Below, one piece after another: positions 1 through 11,296 of a DNA stretch of 64,000 bases. The stretch covers positions 1 through 64,000 of the forward strand of contig NZ_PDWP01000003.1 in the NCBI RefSeq assembly GCF_010093235.1. Direction: 5' to 3'. Position numbers and translations under genes: made by a program. Position 1 is the first letter of the stretch. Each line of letters starts with the position of its first letter. The DNA comes from Pseudoxanthomonas suwonensis. Lineage in GTDB: Bacteria; Pseudomonadota; Gammaproteobacteria; Xanthomonadales; Xanthomonadaceae. A model generated the notes under the pieces. That model was not told the DNA's origin. It made no database searches and saw only the letters and a program-made list of their open reading frames with translations.

Positions 1-11
1 GAGGGCGCCTG

Positions 12-1694
12 ATGTGGGAGACCCTCGGGACGGTCCGAGACCTGGGCCGGCTGCAGCAGATCGCCTCGGTCCTCATCGGTTACGGCTTCGGCGACATGGT
101 CCAGCGCATCGGCCTGTCCGGGGCGCTGGAGCGTGCCGGGCGCATCCTCCACTGGCGCGACCCGGAGGCGATGGCGCACATGCCGCCGCCGGTGCGGGTG
201 CGTCGCGCGCTGGAGGAGCTGGGCCCGACCTTCGTCAAGCTTGGCCAGGTGCTGGCCACGCGCGTGGACCTGCTGCCGCCGGAGTGGATCAGCGAACTGG
301 GCAAGTTGCAGAACGCGGTGCCGGCGGTGCCGTTCGAGCAGATCCGGCCGCAGCTGGTCGAGGACCTGGGCGCCGACCCGGCCAAGGTCTTCGCCCGCCT
401 CGAGGAGAAGCCGCTGGCCGCCGCGTCGTTGGCGCAGGCGTACCGCGCCTGGCTGGACGACGGCACCTCGGTGGTGCTGAAGGTCCGCCGTCCGGGCATC
501 CGCGACACGGTGGAGGCCGACCTGCGCCTGCTGGCGCGCGTGGCCGAGATCATCGAGGCCCGCGCCCCTGACCTGCGCCGCTACCGTCCCACCCAGGTCG
601 TGCACGAGTTCGCCCTGTCGCTGCGGCGCGAGCTGGATTTCGCCACGGAGGGCCGCAACGCCGAGCGCATCGCCGCCAACTTCGCCGGCCATGACGGCAT
701 CGTGGTGCCGAAGGTCCACTGGCAGTGGACCAGCGAACGGCTCAACGTGCAGGACCTGCTGGATGGCATCCCGGGCACGGACCTGGAAGCGGTCGATGCC
801 GCCGGCCTGGACCGCGCGGCGCTGGCCCGTACCGGCGCGGACATCGTGCTGAAGATGGTGCTGGAGGACGGCTTCTTCCACGCCGACCCGCACCCGGGGA
901 ACATCTTCTACATGCCGGGCGGCCGCATCGGCGTGATCGATTTCGGCATGGTCGGCCGCGTTTCCGACCAGCGCCGCTTCCAGATCGTGCAGCTGCTGCA
1001 CGGCCTGGTGGCGCGCGAACCCGATGCGGTGGCCGAGGTGCTGATGGAGTGGACCGAGGGTACCGGCGAATTCGACGAATCGCGCCTGCACGCCGACATC
1101 GGCGCCTTCGTCGACCAGTACCGCGGGGTGCCGCTCAAGGACCTGCACATGGGCCTGATGCTGTCGGACGTCACCGCGATCCTGCGCGACCACGGCCTGA
1201 GCCTGCCGCCGGACCTGGCGCTGATGATCAAGGCCTTCCTCACCCTGGAAGGCATGGGCCGGCAGCTGGATCCGGACTTCGACATGGCCTCCGCCGCGCG
1301 GCCCTACCTGGAACGGGTACTGCTCAGGCGCTGGGCTCCGCGCGCGCTGCTCAGGCGCGGCCAGCGCGGCGTGCAGGATGCGCTGGAACTGGCCGGCGAC
1401 ATGCCGCGGGAGCTGCGGCGCCTGCTGCGCATGACCCGGCGCGGGCGCCTGCACATGCAGATGGAGGTCACATCGCTGAAGGCCTTCGGCGACCAGGTCG
1501 ACCGCGCCGCCAACCGCCTGACGATGGGCGTGGTCACCGCGGCGCTGGTGATCGGTTCGTCGATCGTGATGCACAGCGCAGGCGGCGGGGTCCCCAGCCG
1601 CTGGCTGCTGGCGCTCGGGGCGCTGGGCTTCATCGGCGCCGCGCTGACCGGGATGTGGATCCTGCTGTCGATCTGGCGCAGCGGGAAAGGCTAG
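12..1694 (+). CDS. ubiB: UbiB/ABC1-family atypical kinase, ubiquinone biosynthesis
   Basis: ABC1/AarF/UbiB family protein of 560 residues, a membrane-attached kinase-like ATPase needed for the hydroxylation stage of ubiquinone synthesis. Visible features are the family KxGQ motif (KLGQ, about residues 76-79), the Ala-rich nucleotide loop near residue 136, a Lys in VVLKVRRPG (K157), the catalytic-loop HADPHPGN near residue 296 and the metal-binding DFG shortly after. Two hydrophobic helices close the protein (about 507-555), as expected for UbiB membrane anchoring. The start is ATG just inside the window edge, so the upstream promoter and any ubiE/ubiJ partners lie outside. Length matches the family. 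Assignment to UbiB rather than another ABC1 paralogue rests on the C-terminal membrane helices and overall length. Confidence 0.9.
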   Translation: MWETLGTVRDLGRLQQIASVLIGYGFGDMVQRIGLSGALERAGRILHWRDPEAMAHMPPPVRVRRALEELGPTFVKLGQVLATRVDLLPPEWISELGKLQNAVPAVPFEQIRPQLVEDLGADPAKVFARLEEKPLAAASLAQAYRAWLDDGTSVVLKVRRPGIRDTVEADLRLLARVAEIIEARAPDLRRYRPTQVVHEFALSLRRELDFATEGRNAERIAANFAGHDGIVVPKVHWQWTSERLNVQDLLDGIPGTDLEAVDAAGLDRAALARTGADIVLKMVLEDGFFHADPHPGNIFYMPGGRIGVIDFGMVGRVSDQRRFQIVQLLHGLVAREPDAVAEVLMEWTEGTGEFDESRLHADIGAFVDQYRGVPLKDLHMGLMLSDVTAILRDHGLSLPPDLALMIKAFLTLEGMGRQLDPDFDMASAARPYLERVLLRRWAPRALLRRGQRGVQDALELAGDMPRELRRLLRMTRRGRLHMQMEVTSLKAFGDQVDRAANRLTMGVVTAALVIGSSIVMHSAGGGVPSRWLLALGALGFIGAALTGMWILLSIWRSGKG

Positions 1695-1766
1695 GCCGTA
1701 AGCCGGCGTCCATCGGTACCGCTCCACCGCGCGTGGCAGTCCGCGCGCGGCGGAGCGCAACGGCGG

Positions 1767-1976
1767 CTACTCCGCCGGGCGGTACTCGAGCAGGTCGCCC
1801 GGCTGGCATCCAAGCACCCGGCAGATCGCCTCCAGGGTGCCGAAGCGCACGCCTTTGACGTGGCCCTGCTTGAGCAGCGACAGGTTGGTCTCGCTGATGC
1901 CGATCGCGTCGGCAAGCTCCTTCGACTTCATCCCGCGCCGCGCCAGCATCACGTCCAGGTTGACCACGATCGGCAT
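1767..1976 (-). CDS. Small XRE-family HTH regulator
   Basis: A 69-residue Cro/CI-type DNA-binding protein that is little more than one helix-turn-helix (KELADAIGISETNLSLLKQG, about residues 19-38). Its ATG overlaps the stop of the upstream DUF2975 membrane protein by one base (TGATG), so the two are translationally coupled. This pairing of a YozG-like XRE regulator with a DUF2975 membrane protein recurs widely in bacteria. It probably autoregulates the pair. The target is not known from the sequence. It ends about 70 bp from the convergent ubiB stop. Confidence 0.85.
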   Translation of the reverse strand: MPIVVNLDVMLARRGMKSKELADAIGISETNLSLLKQGHVKGVRFGTLEAICRVLGCQPGDLLEYRPAE

Positions 1977-2515
1977 CAGACGATGCCCCGTGCGTCGTCC
2001 GCCGCCCGCACGGCCAGGCGCAGCAGGTGGGCGACGCTGTAGAGGCAGAGGCAGGCCACCAGGAAGTGGTAGGGATCGGTCGAGACCGTGATCCGGAGCT
2101 GCCAGGCGTCATGGCTGCTGCGGACCCAGGCCGCCATGCAGGCACCTGCCACGCTGAGCAGCAGCGACGCAGGCAGCGAGTGGGCCAGGCGCATGAACGC
2201 TGCCGCGACGGGCGCCGACAGCGCATCGCACCCGTGCAGTGCCTTGCCTACGCGGTGCACGGCAGCCAGCGGCAGGATGTACGCCAGCGTGCCCAGCACC
2301 AGCGCGAGCGCCAGCAGGCCGCGATCGCCGGCGCCCAGGCGGGTCGCCTCGTCCATGGGCAGGTCGAACAGCACCCAGTTGCCGAACGGCATCGCGCTTC
2401 CGCAAAACACCAGCAGGGCGAGGAACAGGCCGATGGCGGCGGCCGCCACGATGCCCAGCGAAGCCAGCGACATGAGGTGGTAACCGTGGCGGCGGATCTT
2501 CATTTCCGGGGTCAT
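1976..2515 (-). CDS. DUF2975 integral membrane protein
   Basis: A 179-residue protein with about four hydrophobic segments (roughly residues 17-40, 65-85, 110-130 and 148-168) and the character of DUF2975 proteins, whose function is unknown. The start is supported by an AAGGAG Shine-Dalgarno sequence six bases upstream of the ATG. It is the first gene of a two-gene operon with the XRE regulator. It is transcribed divergently from lexA, and the roughly 110-bp spacer holds the LexA box. Membrane location is inferred from hydrophobicity. No catalytic motif is seen. Confidence 0.75.
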   Translation of the reverse strand: MTPEMKIRRHGYHLMSLASLGIVAAAAIGLFLALLVFCGSAMPFGNWVLFDLPMDEATRLGAGDRGLLALALVLGTLAYILPLAAVHRVGKALHGCDALSAPVAAAFMRLAHSLPASLLLSVAGACMAAWVRSSHDAWQLRITVSTDPYHFLVACLCLYSVAHLLRLAVRAADDARGIV

Positions 2516-2604
2516 TGCTCTCTCCTTGAGCAGGGTGGGTTTATGTAAAACGTAAAGAAACCGGCGCCGGCGTCAAGCCTCCCTTGGGTTGCGCCGCCGG
2601 GGAA

Positions 2605-2619
2605 TTAGCAGTATTACTA
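2605..2619. promoter_or_regulatory. LexA (SOS) box of Xanthomonadaceae type
   Basis: The sequence TTAG-CAGTAT-TACTA matches the TTAG-N6-TACTA consensus established for LexA of Xylella and Xanthomonas, not the enterobacterial CTGT-N8-ACAG. It ends 6 bp before the lexA ATG, so bound LexA would also cover the ribosome-binding region, consistent with autorepression. It also lies within about 110 bp of the divergent DUF2975 start and could affect that gene. Confidence 0.85.
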
Positions 2620-2625
2620 CTAACC

Positions 2626-3276
2626 ATGGACCTGACCGACACCCAGCAGGCGATCCTGAGGCTGATCGCCGAGCGCATCGAAGCCGAGGGCATGCCGCCC
2701 TCGCAGACCGAAATCGCGCGCGCCTTCGGCTTCAAGGGCGTACGTGCCGCCCAGTACCACCTGGAGGCGCTCGAGGCCGCCGGCGCGATCGAGCGGGTGC
2801 CGGGAAGGGCGCGCGGCATCCGGGTCAGGCAGTTGCCGCCGGCGCTGCAGCCGGAACTGGCCTTGCCGCCGGCCAATGACGACGCCCTGCGCCTGCCGGT
2901 GCTGGGGCGGGTGGCCGCCGGCATGCCGATCGGGGCCGACGTGCCGACCGACCTGGCCGAGAGCTTCCTGGTCCTGGACCGGGTGCTGTTTTCGCCCTCG
3001 CCGGACTACCTGCTGCGGGTGCAGGGGGACTCGATGCGCGACGAGGGCATCTTCGACGGCGACCTGATCGGCGTGCACCGCACCCGCGAGGCGCGCTCGG
3101 GCCAGATCGTGGTGGCGCGGGTGGACGAGGAGATCACGGTCAAGCTGCTGAAGATCGGCAAGGACCGCATCCGCCTGCTGCCGCGCAATCCCGATTACGC
3201 CCCGATCGAGGTCCTGCCGGACCAGGACTTCGCGATCGAGGGGCTTTATTGCGGCCTGGTCCGCCCCAACCGATGA
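2626..3276 (+). CDS. lexA: LexA, SOS-response repressor and autopeptidase
   Basis: Repressor of the SOS regulon; RecA filaments stimulate its self-cleavage. The 216-residue protein has the winged HTH (PPSQTEIARAFGF, about 24-36, followed by AAQYHLEALE) and the S24-type peptidase domain. The scissile Ala98-Gly99 bond lies in VAAGMPIG; the catalytic pair is Ser136 (GDSM) and Lys173. The ATG at 2626 was chosen over an upstream in-frame start because family members begin MDLTDTQQ and the LexA box lies in the extended portion. recA follows 170 bp later. Xanthomonads may carry a second LexA; this one, linked to recA, corresponds to the recA-adjacent type. Confidence 0.96.
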   Translation: MDLTDTQQAILRLIAERIEAEGMPPSQTEIARAFGFKGVRAAQYHLEALEAAGAIERVPGRARGIRVRQLPPALQPELALPPANDDALRLPVLGRVAAGMPIGADVPTDLAESFLVLDRVLFSPSPDYLLRVQGDSMRDEGIFDGDLIGVHRTREARSGQIVVARVDEEITVKLLKIGKDRIRLLPRNPDYAPIEVLPDQDFAIEGLYCGLVRPNR

Positions 3277-3446
3277 GGCTGGCGGCGCCGGGGAGTCTTC
3301 CGACGGCGCCACGGGGAATCCGGCGATGGGAGCGCCAGGCGCGGGCCGCTAGCCTCCAGCCATGCCGTTCCGGAGCGTCGCAGCTTTTGCGACCACCCCC
3401 GGCCACACTACGCACACACACTCACTGACACCGAGGACACACCCAG

Positions 3447-4472
3447 ATGGACGAGAACAAGAAGCGCGCCCTCGCGGCGGCCCTGAGCCAGATCGAGAAG
3501 CAGTTCGGCAAGGGTTCGGTCATGCGCATGGGCGACCGCGTGGTCGAGCCCGTCGAGGTCGTCCCGACCGGCTCGCTGATGCTGGACATCGCCCTGGGCA
3601 TCGGCGGCCTGCCCAAGGGGCGCGTGGTCGAGATCTACGGCCCGGAATCCTCGGGCAAGACGACCCTGACCCTGCAGGCCATTGCCGAGTGCCAGAAGCA
3701 GGGCGGCACCGCCGCCTTCATCGACGCCGAGCACGCGCTGGATCCGATCTACGCCGCCAAGCTGGGCGTGAACGTGGACGACCTTCTGCTGTCGCAGCCG
3801 GATACCGGCGAACAGGCGCTGGAAATCGCCGACATGCTGGTGCGCTCCGGCTCGGTGGACATCCTGGTGGTCGACTCGGTCGCCGCGCTGACCCCGAAGG
3901 CGGAAATCGAGGGCGAGATGGGCGACCAGCTCCCCGGCCTGCAGGCGCGACTGATGAGCCAGGCGCTGCGCAAGCTGACCGGCAACATCAAGCGCTCCAA
4001 CACCCTTGTGATTTTCATCAACCAGCTGCGCATGAAGATCGGCGTGATGATGCCGGGCCAGAGCCCGGAAACCACCACCGGCGGCAATGCGCTGAAGTTC
4101 TACGCCTCGGTGCGCCTGGACATCCGCCGCATCGGCTCGATCAAGAAGGGCGACGAGATCATCGGCAACCAGACCCGGATCAAGGTGGTCAAGAACAAGC
4201 TGGCGCCCCCGTTCAAGCAGGTCGTCACCGAGATCCTGTACGGCGAGGGCATCAGCCGCGAGGGCGAGCTGATCGACATGGGCGTGGATGCCAAGCTCGT
4301 GGAGAAGTCCGGCGCCTGGTACAGCTACGGCTCCGAGCGCATCGGCCAGGGCAAGGACAACGCCCGCCAGTACCTGCGCGAGAACCCCGAGGTCGCCGCG
4401 CGCCTGGAGGGCGAGCTGCGCGAGAAGTTCCAGCCGGCCGAGGCTGGCCGCGAAGAGGAAAGCGAGGACTGA
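3447..4472 (+). CDS. recA: RecA recombinase
   Basis: DNA-dependent ATPase for homologous recombination and LexA co-protease. The 341-residue protein shows Walker [10 protein letters not shown] (65-73), Walker [11 protein letters not shown] near 140, the L2 loop region with [16 protein letters not shown], and the usual acidic C-terminus (EEESED). Length matches the family. No TTAG-N6-TACTA box was found in the 170-bp lexA-recA spacer, so SOS induction probably relies on read-through from lexA or on a diverged site. A strong hairpin follows the stop. Confidence 0.98.
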   Translation: MDENKKRALAAALSQIEKQFGKGSVMRMGDRVVEPVEVVPTGSLMLDIALGIGGLPKGRVVEIYGPESSGKTTLTLQAIAECQKQGGTAAFIDAEHALDPIYAAKLGVNVDDLLLSQPDTGEQALEIADMLVRSGSVDILVVDSVAALTPKAEIEGEMGDQLPGLQARLMSQALRKLTGNIKRSNTLVIFINQLRMKIGVMMPGQSPETTTGGNALKFYASVRLDIRRIGSIKKGDEIIGNQTRIKVVKNKLAPPFKQVVTEILYGEGISREGELIDMGVDAKLVEKSGAWYSYGSERIGQGKDNARQYLRENPEVAARLEGELREKFQPAEAGREEESED

Positions 4473-4485
4473 GCAAGGTGTCTCT

Positions 4486-4531
4486 CCGCTTCCCGTCGGC
4501 GTGCTGTCAGTGACGCGCCGGCGGGGAGCGG
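4486..4531 (+). terminator. Hairpin after recA
   Basis: Two 16-base arms (4486-4501 and 4516-4531) pair completely with two U-G wobbles across a 14-base loop, followed by TTCCTTC. The weak U-run makes it either an inefficient terminator or an attenuator limiting read-through from recA into the TfoX-like gene and recX. Confidence 0.55.
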
Positions 4532-4594
4532 TTCCTTCATCCAGGAGGGCCGGCGCCACGGATGGCGCAACCTGGAGACCGGCGACAACACGGC

Positions 4595-4978
4595 ATGGCC
4601 AGCGATCCGCACTTCCTCGATTACGTAATGGAGCAGGCCGGGCTGGGCCAGGCCCTGGCTGCGCGCCGGATGTTCGGCGAGTACGGGCTCTATCTGGATG
4701 GCAGGTTCGTCGCGGTGGTCGCGGACAACCAGCTGTTCCTCAAGCCCACCGATGCGGCGCGGGAACTCCTGCCCACCATCGCCGAGGCGCCGCCGTATCC
4801 TGGCGCCAGGCCCTGGCTGCAGCTGGACGAGGCCCTGGACGACCCCGAACTGCTGCGGCGCCTGCTCAAGGCGACCGCGGTCGCACTGCCCCCGCCGGGA
4901 ACCGCTTCCCGTGGCCGGTCCGCCCCCGGGAAGAGCAGGGCACAGGGGAGCAGCCCGGGCACGCGCGACCGTTCATGA
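4595..4978 (+). CDS. TfoX N-terminal-domain protein
   Basis: A 127-residue protein resembling the N-terminal domain of TfoX/Sxy (COG3070-like: [20 protein letters not shown], about 24-43), without the C-terminal TfoX helix-hairpin domain. Full-length TfoX/Sxy co-activates competence genes with CRP; single-domain relatives are of unknown function. I chose the ATG giving [10 protein letters not shown] because homologues start with this segment; an in-frame ATG at 4562 is possible. The C-terminus is a low-complexity basic/Ser tail. It sits between recA and recX, which are normally adjacent, after the recA hairpin and 22 bp before recX. Confidence 0.75.
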   Translation: MASDPHFLDYVMEQAGLGQALAARRMFGEYGLYLDGRFVAVVADNQLFLKPTDAARELLPTIAEAPPYPGARPWLQLDEALDDPELLRRLLKATAVALPPPGTASRGRSAPGKSRAQGSSPGTRDRS

Positions 4979-5000
4979 CGAGGCCCCGCAGGCCACTGGA

Positions 5001-5483
5001 ATGACTGAAGAATCACCTCCCCGCCGCAAATCACGCACGCCGCAGACCCCCGTGCAGCGTGCGCTGGGCCTGCTGGTCCGGCGCGAGCACTCGCGCAAGG
5101 AGCTGACCCGCAAGCTGGCCGCCCGCGGCGTGGACGCCGAGGAGGCCACCTCGGCGGTCGAGCGGCTGGCCGGCGAGGGCTGGCAGGACGATGCGCGTTT
5201 CGCGGAGTTCCTGGTCCGTAGCCGGGCCAATGCCGGCTATGGGCCGCTGTATGTACGGGCCGAGCTGGGCACCCACGGGCTGGCCGGGGAGGTGGTCGCA
5301 GCCGCCATGGACGGGTTCGAGGGGGACTGGACCGGGATCGCCCGCGACCTGGTCCGCCGGCGCTTCGGTCCGGCGGGGCCGGCCGACCTGGCCCAGCGAC
5401 GCAAGGCGGCCGACCTGCTGGCCCGCCGCGGATTCGACGGCGAGGCCATCCGTGCCGCCACCCGCTGGGATCCGGACGACTGA
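5001..5483 (+). CDS. recX: RecX, regulator of RecA
   Basis: RecX binds and inhibits RecA filaments. The 160-residue protein has the three-helix RecX repeats; visible pieces are [19 protein letters not shown] (about 21-39), [17 protein letters not shown] (about 63-79) and [13 protein letters not shown] at 5001 gives the normal length; a longer frame upstream is mostly a shadow of the TfoX-like gene. It follows the recA/TfoX block and precedes alaS by 165 bp, the canonical order apart from the inserted gene. Confidence 0.92.
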   Translation: MTEESPPRRKSRTPQTPVQRALGLLVRREHSRKELTRKLAARGVDAEEATSAVERLAGEGWQDDARFAEFLVRSRANAGYGPLYVRAELGTHGLAGEVVAAAMDGFEGDWTGIARDLVRRRFGPAGPADLAQRRKAADLLARRGFDGEAIRAATRWDPDD

Positions 5484-5648
5484 GACCGGCTGCCCGGTTC
5501 CGCCTCGCTCCGTCCGTGGCGCGATGGCCGGACAGCCCTGGTTTCGCCGGTGGGTGGCCCCGCTCTGATACCCTTTACCGGTTGATTTCCCGTCCGTCCG
5601 GGCGCGCCAGGCGCGTGCCGGCCGGACCCGTCCGCCAGCCGAAGCCAG

Positions 5649-8309
<2,661 letters not shown>

Positions 8310-8386
8310 CGCGTAGTTTGGCCGCGCGCTTGCCGGTCCGCGGGGTGGGCAGTACGATCCATCGACCCCGACGCTGCACACCGGAT

Positions 8387-8444
8387 GCGCGCGGCTTCAC
8401 CTGAAGCCTCGCGCCGGCACTGGAAAATAGGTCGGTGCCGGCGC
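8387..8444 (+). promoter_or_regulatory. csrA leader with two overlapping hairpins and a GGA loop
   Basis: A 13-base inverted repeat with one mismatch (8387-8399 / 8402-8414) shares four bases with a second, perfect 10-bp stem (8411-8420 / 8435-8444). The second stem's 14-base loop contains GGA (8422-8424). Another GGA lies in the Shine-Dalgarno sequence GGAG (8448-8451), 7 bases before the csrA ATG. GGA in hairpin loops and over the ribosome-binding site is the known CsrA recognition pattern, so CsrA autoregulation is a reasonable inference. Confidence 0.5.
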
Positions 8445-8458
8445 CATGGAGAAAGACA

Positions 8459-8662
8459 ATGTTGATTCTGACCCGCCGAGTAGGCGAGACCCTGATGATC
8501 GGCGATTCGATCACCGTCACCGTGCTCGGGGTCAAGGGTAACCAGGTGCGGATAGGTATCACCGCGCCCAAGGACGTGGCCGTGCACCGCGAGGAGATCT
8601 ACCAGCGGATCCAGCGCGGCGAGGCCCCGGGCGAGGCCGACGGGAACGCTCCTGCGGAATAA
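8459..8662 (+). CDS. csrA: CsrA/RsmA carbon storage regulator
   Basis: Small dimeric RNA-binding protein that controls translation and stability of mRNAs carrying GGA motifs, affecting biofilm, motility and carbon flow. It has 67 residues and begins [16 protein letters not shown], the invariant CsrA beta-strand 1 containing the RNA-binding Leu4/Arg6 region; [11 protein letters not shown] and [13 protein letters not shown], with the second RNA-binding Arg, follow. The ATG at 8459 has GGAG 7 bases upstream; an upstream in-frame start is a shadow. The gene lies between alaS and tRNA-Ser as in many gammaproteobacteria. Confidence 0.97.
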   Translation: MLILTRRVGETLMIGDSITVTVLGVKGNQVRIGITAPKDVAVHREEIYQRIQRGEAPGEADGNAPAE

Positions 8663-8745
8663 CGCAGGAAAGTGTTTGCCGGGCAGAGCCGCAGGCTGTA
8701 TCCTTTCGCGGCCCGCAGCGCTGGTGCAGCGCCGCAGGGTTCAAC

Positions 8746-8838
8746 GGAGTGATGCCCGAGAGGCCGAAGGGGCTCCCCTGCTAAGGGAGTATAGGGTCAA
8801 AAGCTCTATCGAGGGTTCGAATCCCTCTCACTCCGCCA
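8746..8838 (+). tRNA. tRNA-Ser (GCT)
   Basis: A 93-nt class II tRNA with acceptor stem GGAGTGA/TCACTCC, anticodon loop CTGCTAA giving anticodon GCT (reads AGC/AGU), a long variable arm, T-loop GGTTCGAATCC and an encoded 3' CCA. It lies downstream of csrA. Confidence 0.97.
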
Positions 8839-8850
8839 GTTGCCAAAAAG

Positions 8851-8877
8851 CCCGCGACGCAAGCCGCGGGTTTTTTT
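8851..8877 (+). terminator. Rho-independent terminator after tRNA-Ser
   Basis: The stem CCCGCG / CGCGGG encloses a short loop and is followed by seven T residues, just 12 bp after the tRNA CCA end. Confidence 0.85.
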
Positions 8878-9433
8878 ATTTGTGTCCGCGCTGCCGACAT
8901 GGGCTGGCGGACGGCTTCCGGCCGCAGGCGCATGCCGCCACGCAGTGGCAACGTCGCCATGTCCATGCATCGCCCGTGTGGAACACGCATCAACCCGGTA
9001 TTGCCGTGGTCGCATCTGCGCCTTGCAGGATGTGCTGATCCCCCAGGGTTGGGCGCCAGCGATGGTGGGCGCTGGCTGCGGCCGGCCGGGCCGGGCGCCG
9101 AAGCCGCGTTGCTTCTGCTTCTCCCCGTCGGACGGATGGCATTGCCGCCCGCTGCGGAGGGCGGTGCGGGTGGGCAGCACCTTTCGCGTGGCGGATGCCG
9201 TTGCCGAGATGGGTGGGTGCGGAATGCCGCGCGTCCTGCGCACGATCGCCTGCCATACGGGCGCGTGACCTGGATCAGTGCCTGCCCTGCATGTGGCGTC
9301 GCGACGGATGCCTGCGCTGGCACCGCATTCGCGGTTCGCATGGACGGGCTGCGTTGCGCCTTGAGGGTGGCCTGTCGATGCGGTGTCCCGGGAGTGCGCT
9401 GCCGTGCCTGGATACGGCACGAAGATCGGGAAT
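8878..9433. other. Gene-free interval between two tRNA genes
   Basis: About 555 bp between the tRNA-Ser and tRNA-Arg terminators. Frames longer than 100 codons run through it on both strands, but none has family-like composition, a credible ribosome-binding site or a recognisable motif, and two minus-strand frames run into the tRNA-Ser gene. No repeat, integrase remnant or att-like duplication of the tRNA ends was seen. Confidence 0.5.
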
Positions 9434-9466
9434 AAAAAAAAAACCGCCGACGGTGACGTCGACGGT
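9434..9466 (-). terminator. Terminator after tRNA-Arg
   Basis: On the minus strand a 10-bp stem with one G-U pair and a 4-base loop (arms 9443-9452 and 9457-9466) is followed by a run of T residues (A9434-9442 on the plus strand). Confidence 0.85.
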
Positions 9467-9476
9467 CTCTGTAAAA

Positions 9477-9553
9477 TGGCGCGCCCGGAGAGATTCGAAC
9501 TCCCGACCGCCTGGTTCGTAGCCAGGTACTCTATCCAGCTGAGCTACGGGCGC
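9477..9553 (-). tRNA. tRNA-Arg (ACG)
   Basis: A 77-nt tRNA on the minus strand with acceptor GCGCCCG, D-arm GCTCAGCTGGATAGAG, anticodon loop CTACGAA giving ACG (wobble A becomes inosine and reads CGU/C/A), T-loop GTTCGAATC and an encoded CCA. It closely resembles the E. coli tRNA-Arg(ACG). Confidence 0.97.
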
Positions 9554-9606
9554 GCTGCTGAGGAGCGAAATTATGCGGATGCGGGCCGGGGTCGTCAACA
9601 CCTTCT

Positions 9607-10451
9607 TTACGATTCATCGAAAAATTTTTCGGCCAGCCTGGAAGCCACCGCTTCGGGGGCGCGCATCCAGCTGAAATGGTCGGCTCGGACCTGCAATGCC
9701 GACTGGTCCAGCACGGTGACGTGGGCGCGCGCGCGTGGCATGTGTGCCAGCAGCGCGTGCAGGGACGAGGTCGGGCCCAGCCAGTCGTCGGCCATTGCCA
9801 CAGCCTGCACCGGCACTTCCAGTGCGGCCATGCCCGCTTCGAGGTCCAGCGAGGTGCCCGGTGCAGCATAGCGCCCGCTGCGGCCAACGGCGGCCCAGTC
9901 GGCGATCAGGCTGCGCGCCTCGGTGCCGCCGAAGCCAAGGCGCCGGCCGTGCAGTACGCCCTGGCGCTTTGCCAGCCACGGCAGGAAACGGTACGCCAGC
10001 GGCAACAGCCAGCGTCGCGGCGCAGGGAAGCTGCGCCAGTAGGGCGTGCCGCTGGCGACCAGGGCAAGGCCGGCGACGCGTTGCCGATGCTGTCCGGCCA
10101 GGCAGCAGGCCAGCTGTCCACCCAGGCTGTGGCCGCCCAGCCATAGCGGTGCATCGTCCGGCACCGCGTCCATGCTCACCGGCAGGTCGAGGCCAAGCAG
10201 CTCGGCGTAGCCCCAGTCGCGTTCGCGCGAGGGGCGCAACGAGCTGCTGCCGTTGCCGCGCCATTCGTGCAGATGCACGGCGATGCCATGCGCGGCCAGG
10301 TCATGCGCCAGCGGCAGGTAGTGGCGCGCGGCCACGCCCAGCGCCGGCAGCCACAGCAGGCGTGCGCGCGGCTGCGTGGGAGCAACACGGGCCAGCGTCC
10401 AGCGATGGCCGTCTGTGCTTGAAAGGAGCTGTTCCCCCGTCCTGGCCTGGC

Positions 10452-10455
<4 letters not shown>
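9607..10455 (-). CDS. Alpha/beta-hydrolase fold protein
   Basis: A 282-residue cytoplasmic alpha/beta hydrolase, substrate unknown. Visible are the nucleophile elbow GGHSLGGQ, a late acid-containing loop (MADDWLG) and the catalytic His region (VRADHFSW). The fold is close to serine aminopeptidase/monoacylglycerol-lipase-like hydrolases. The ATG overlaps the thiD stop (ATGA), so it is cotranslated with thiD. An upstream frame extension covering thiD was rejected. The tRNA-Arg gene lies 53 bp downstream on the same strand. Confidence 0.8.
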
Positions 10456-11261
<806 letters not shown>

Positions 11262-11296
11262 GCGGCCATTGTGCCGTGCCGCGCGGGCAACGTGGA

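Noticed and set aside
2584-2625. Upstream in-frame start for lexA
   Set aside because: It would place the LexA box inside the coding region and adds residues not found in LexA proteins.
3277-3446. LexA box before recA
   Set aside because: No TTAG-N6-TACTA match is present in the spacer; partial resemblances were too weak to report.
8781-9420. Minus-strand frames of 186 and 204 codons in the tRNA-Ser/tRNA-Arg interval
   Set aside because: They overlap the tRNA-Ser gene, overlap each other in different frames, and show no recognisable motif.
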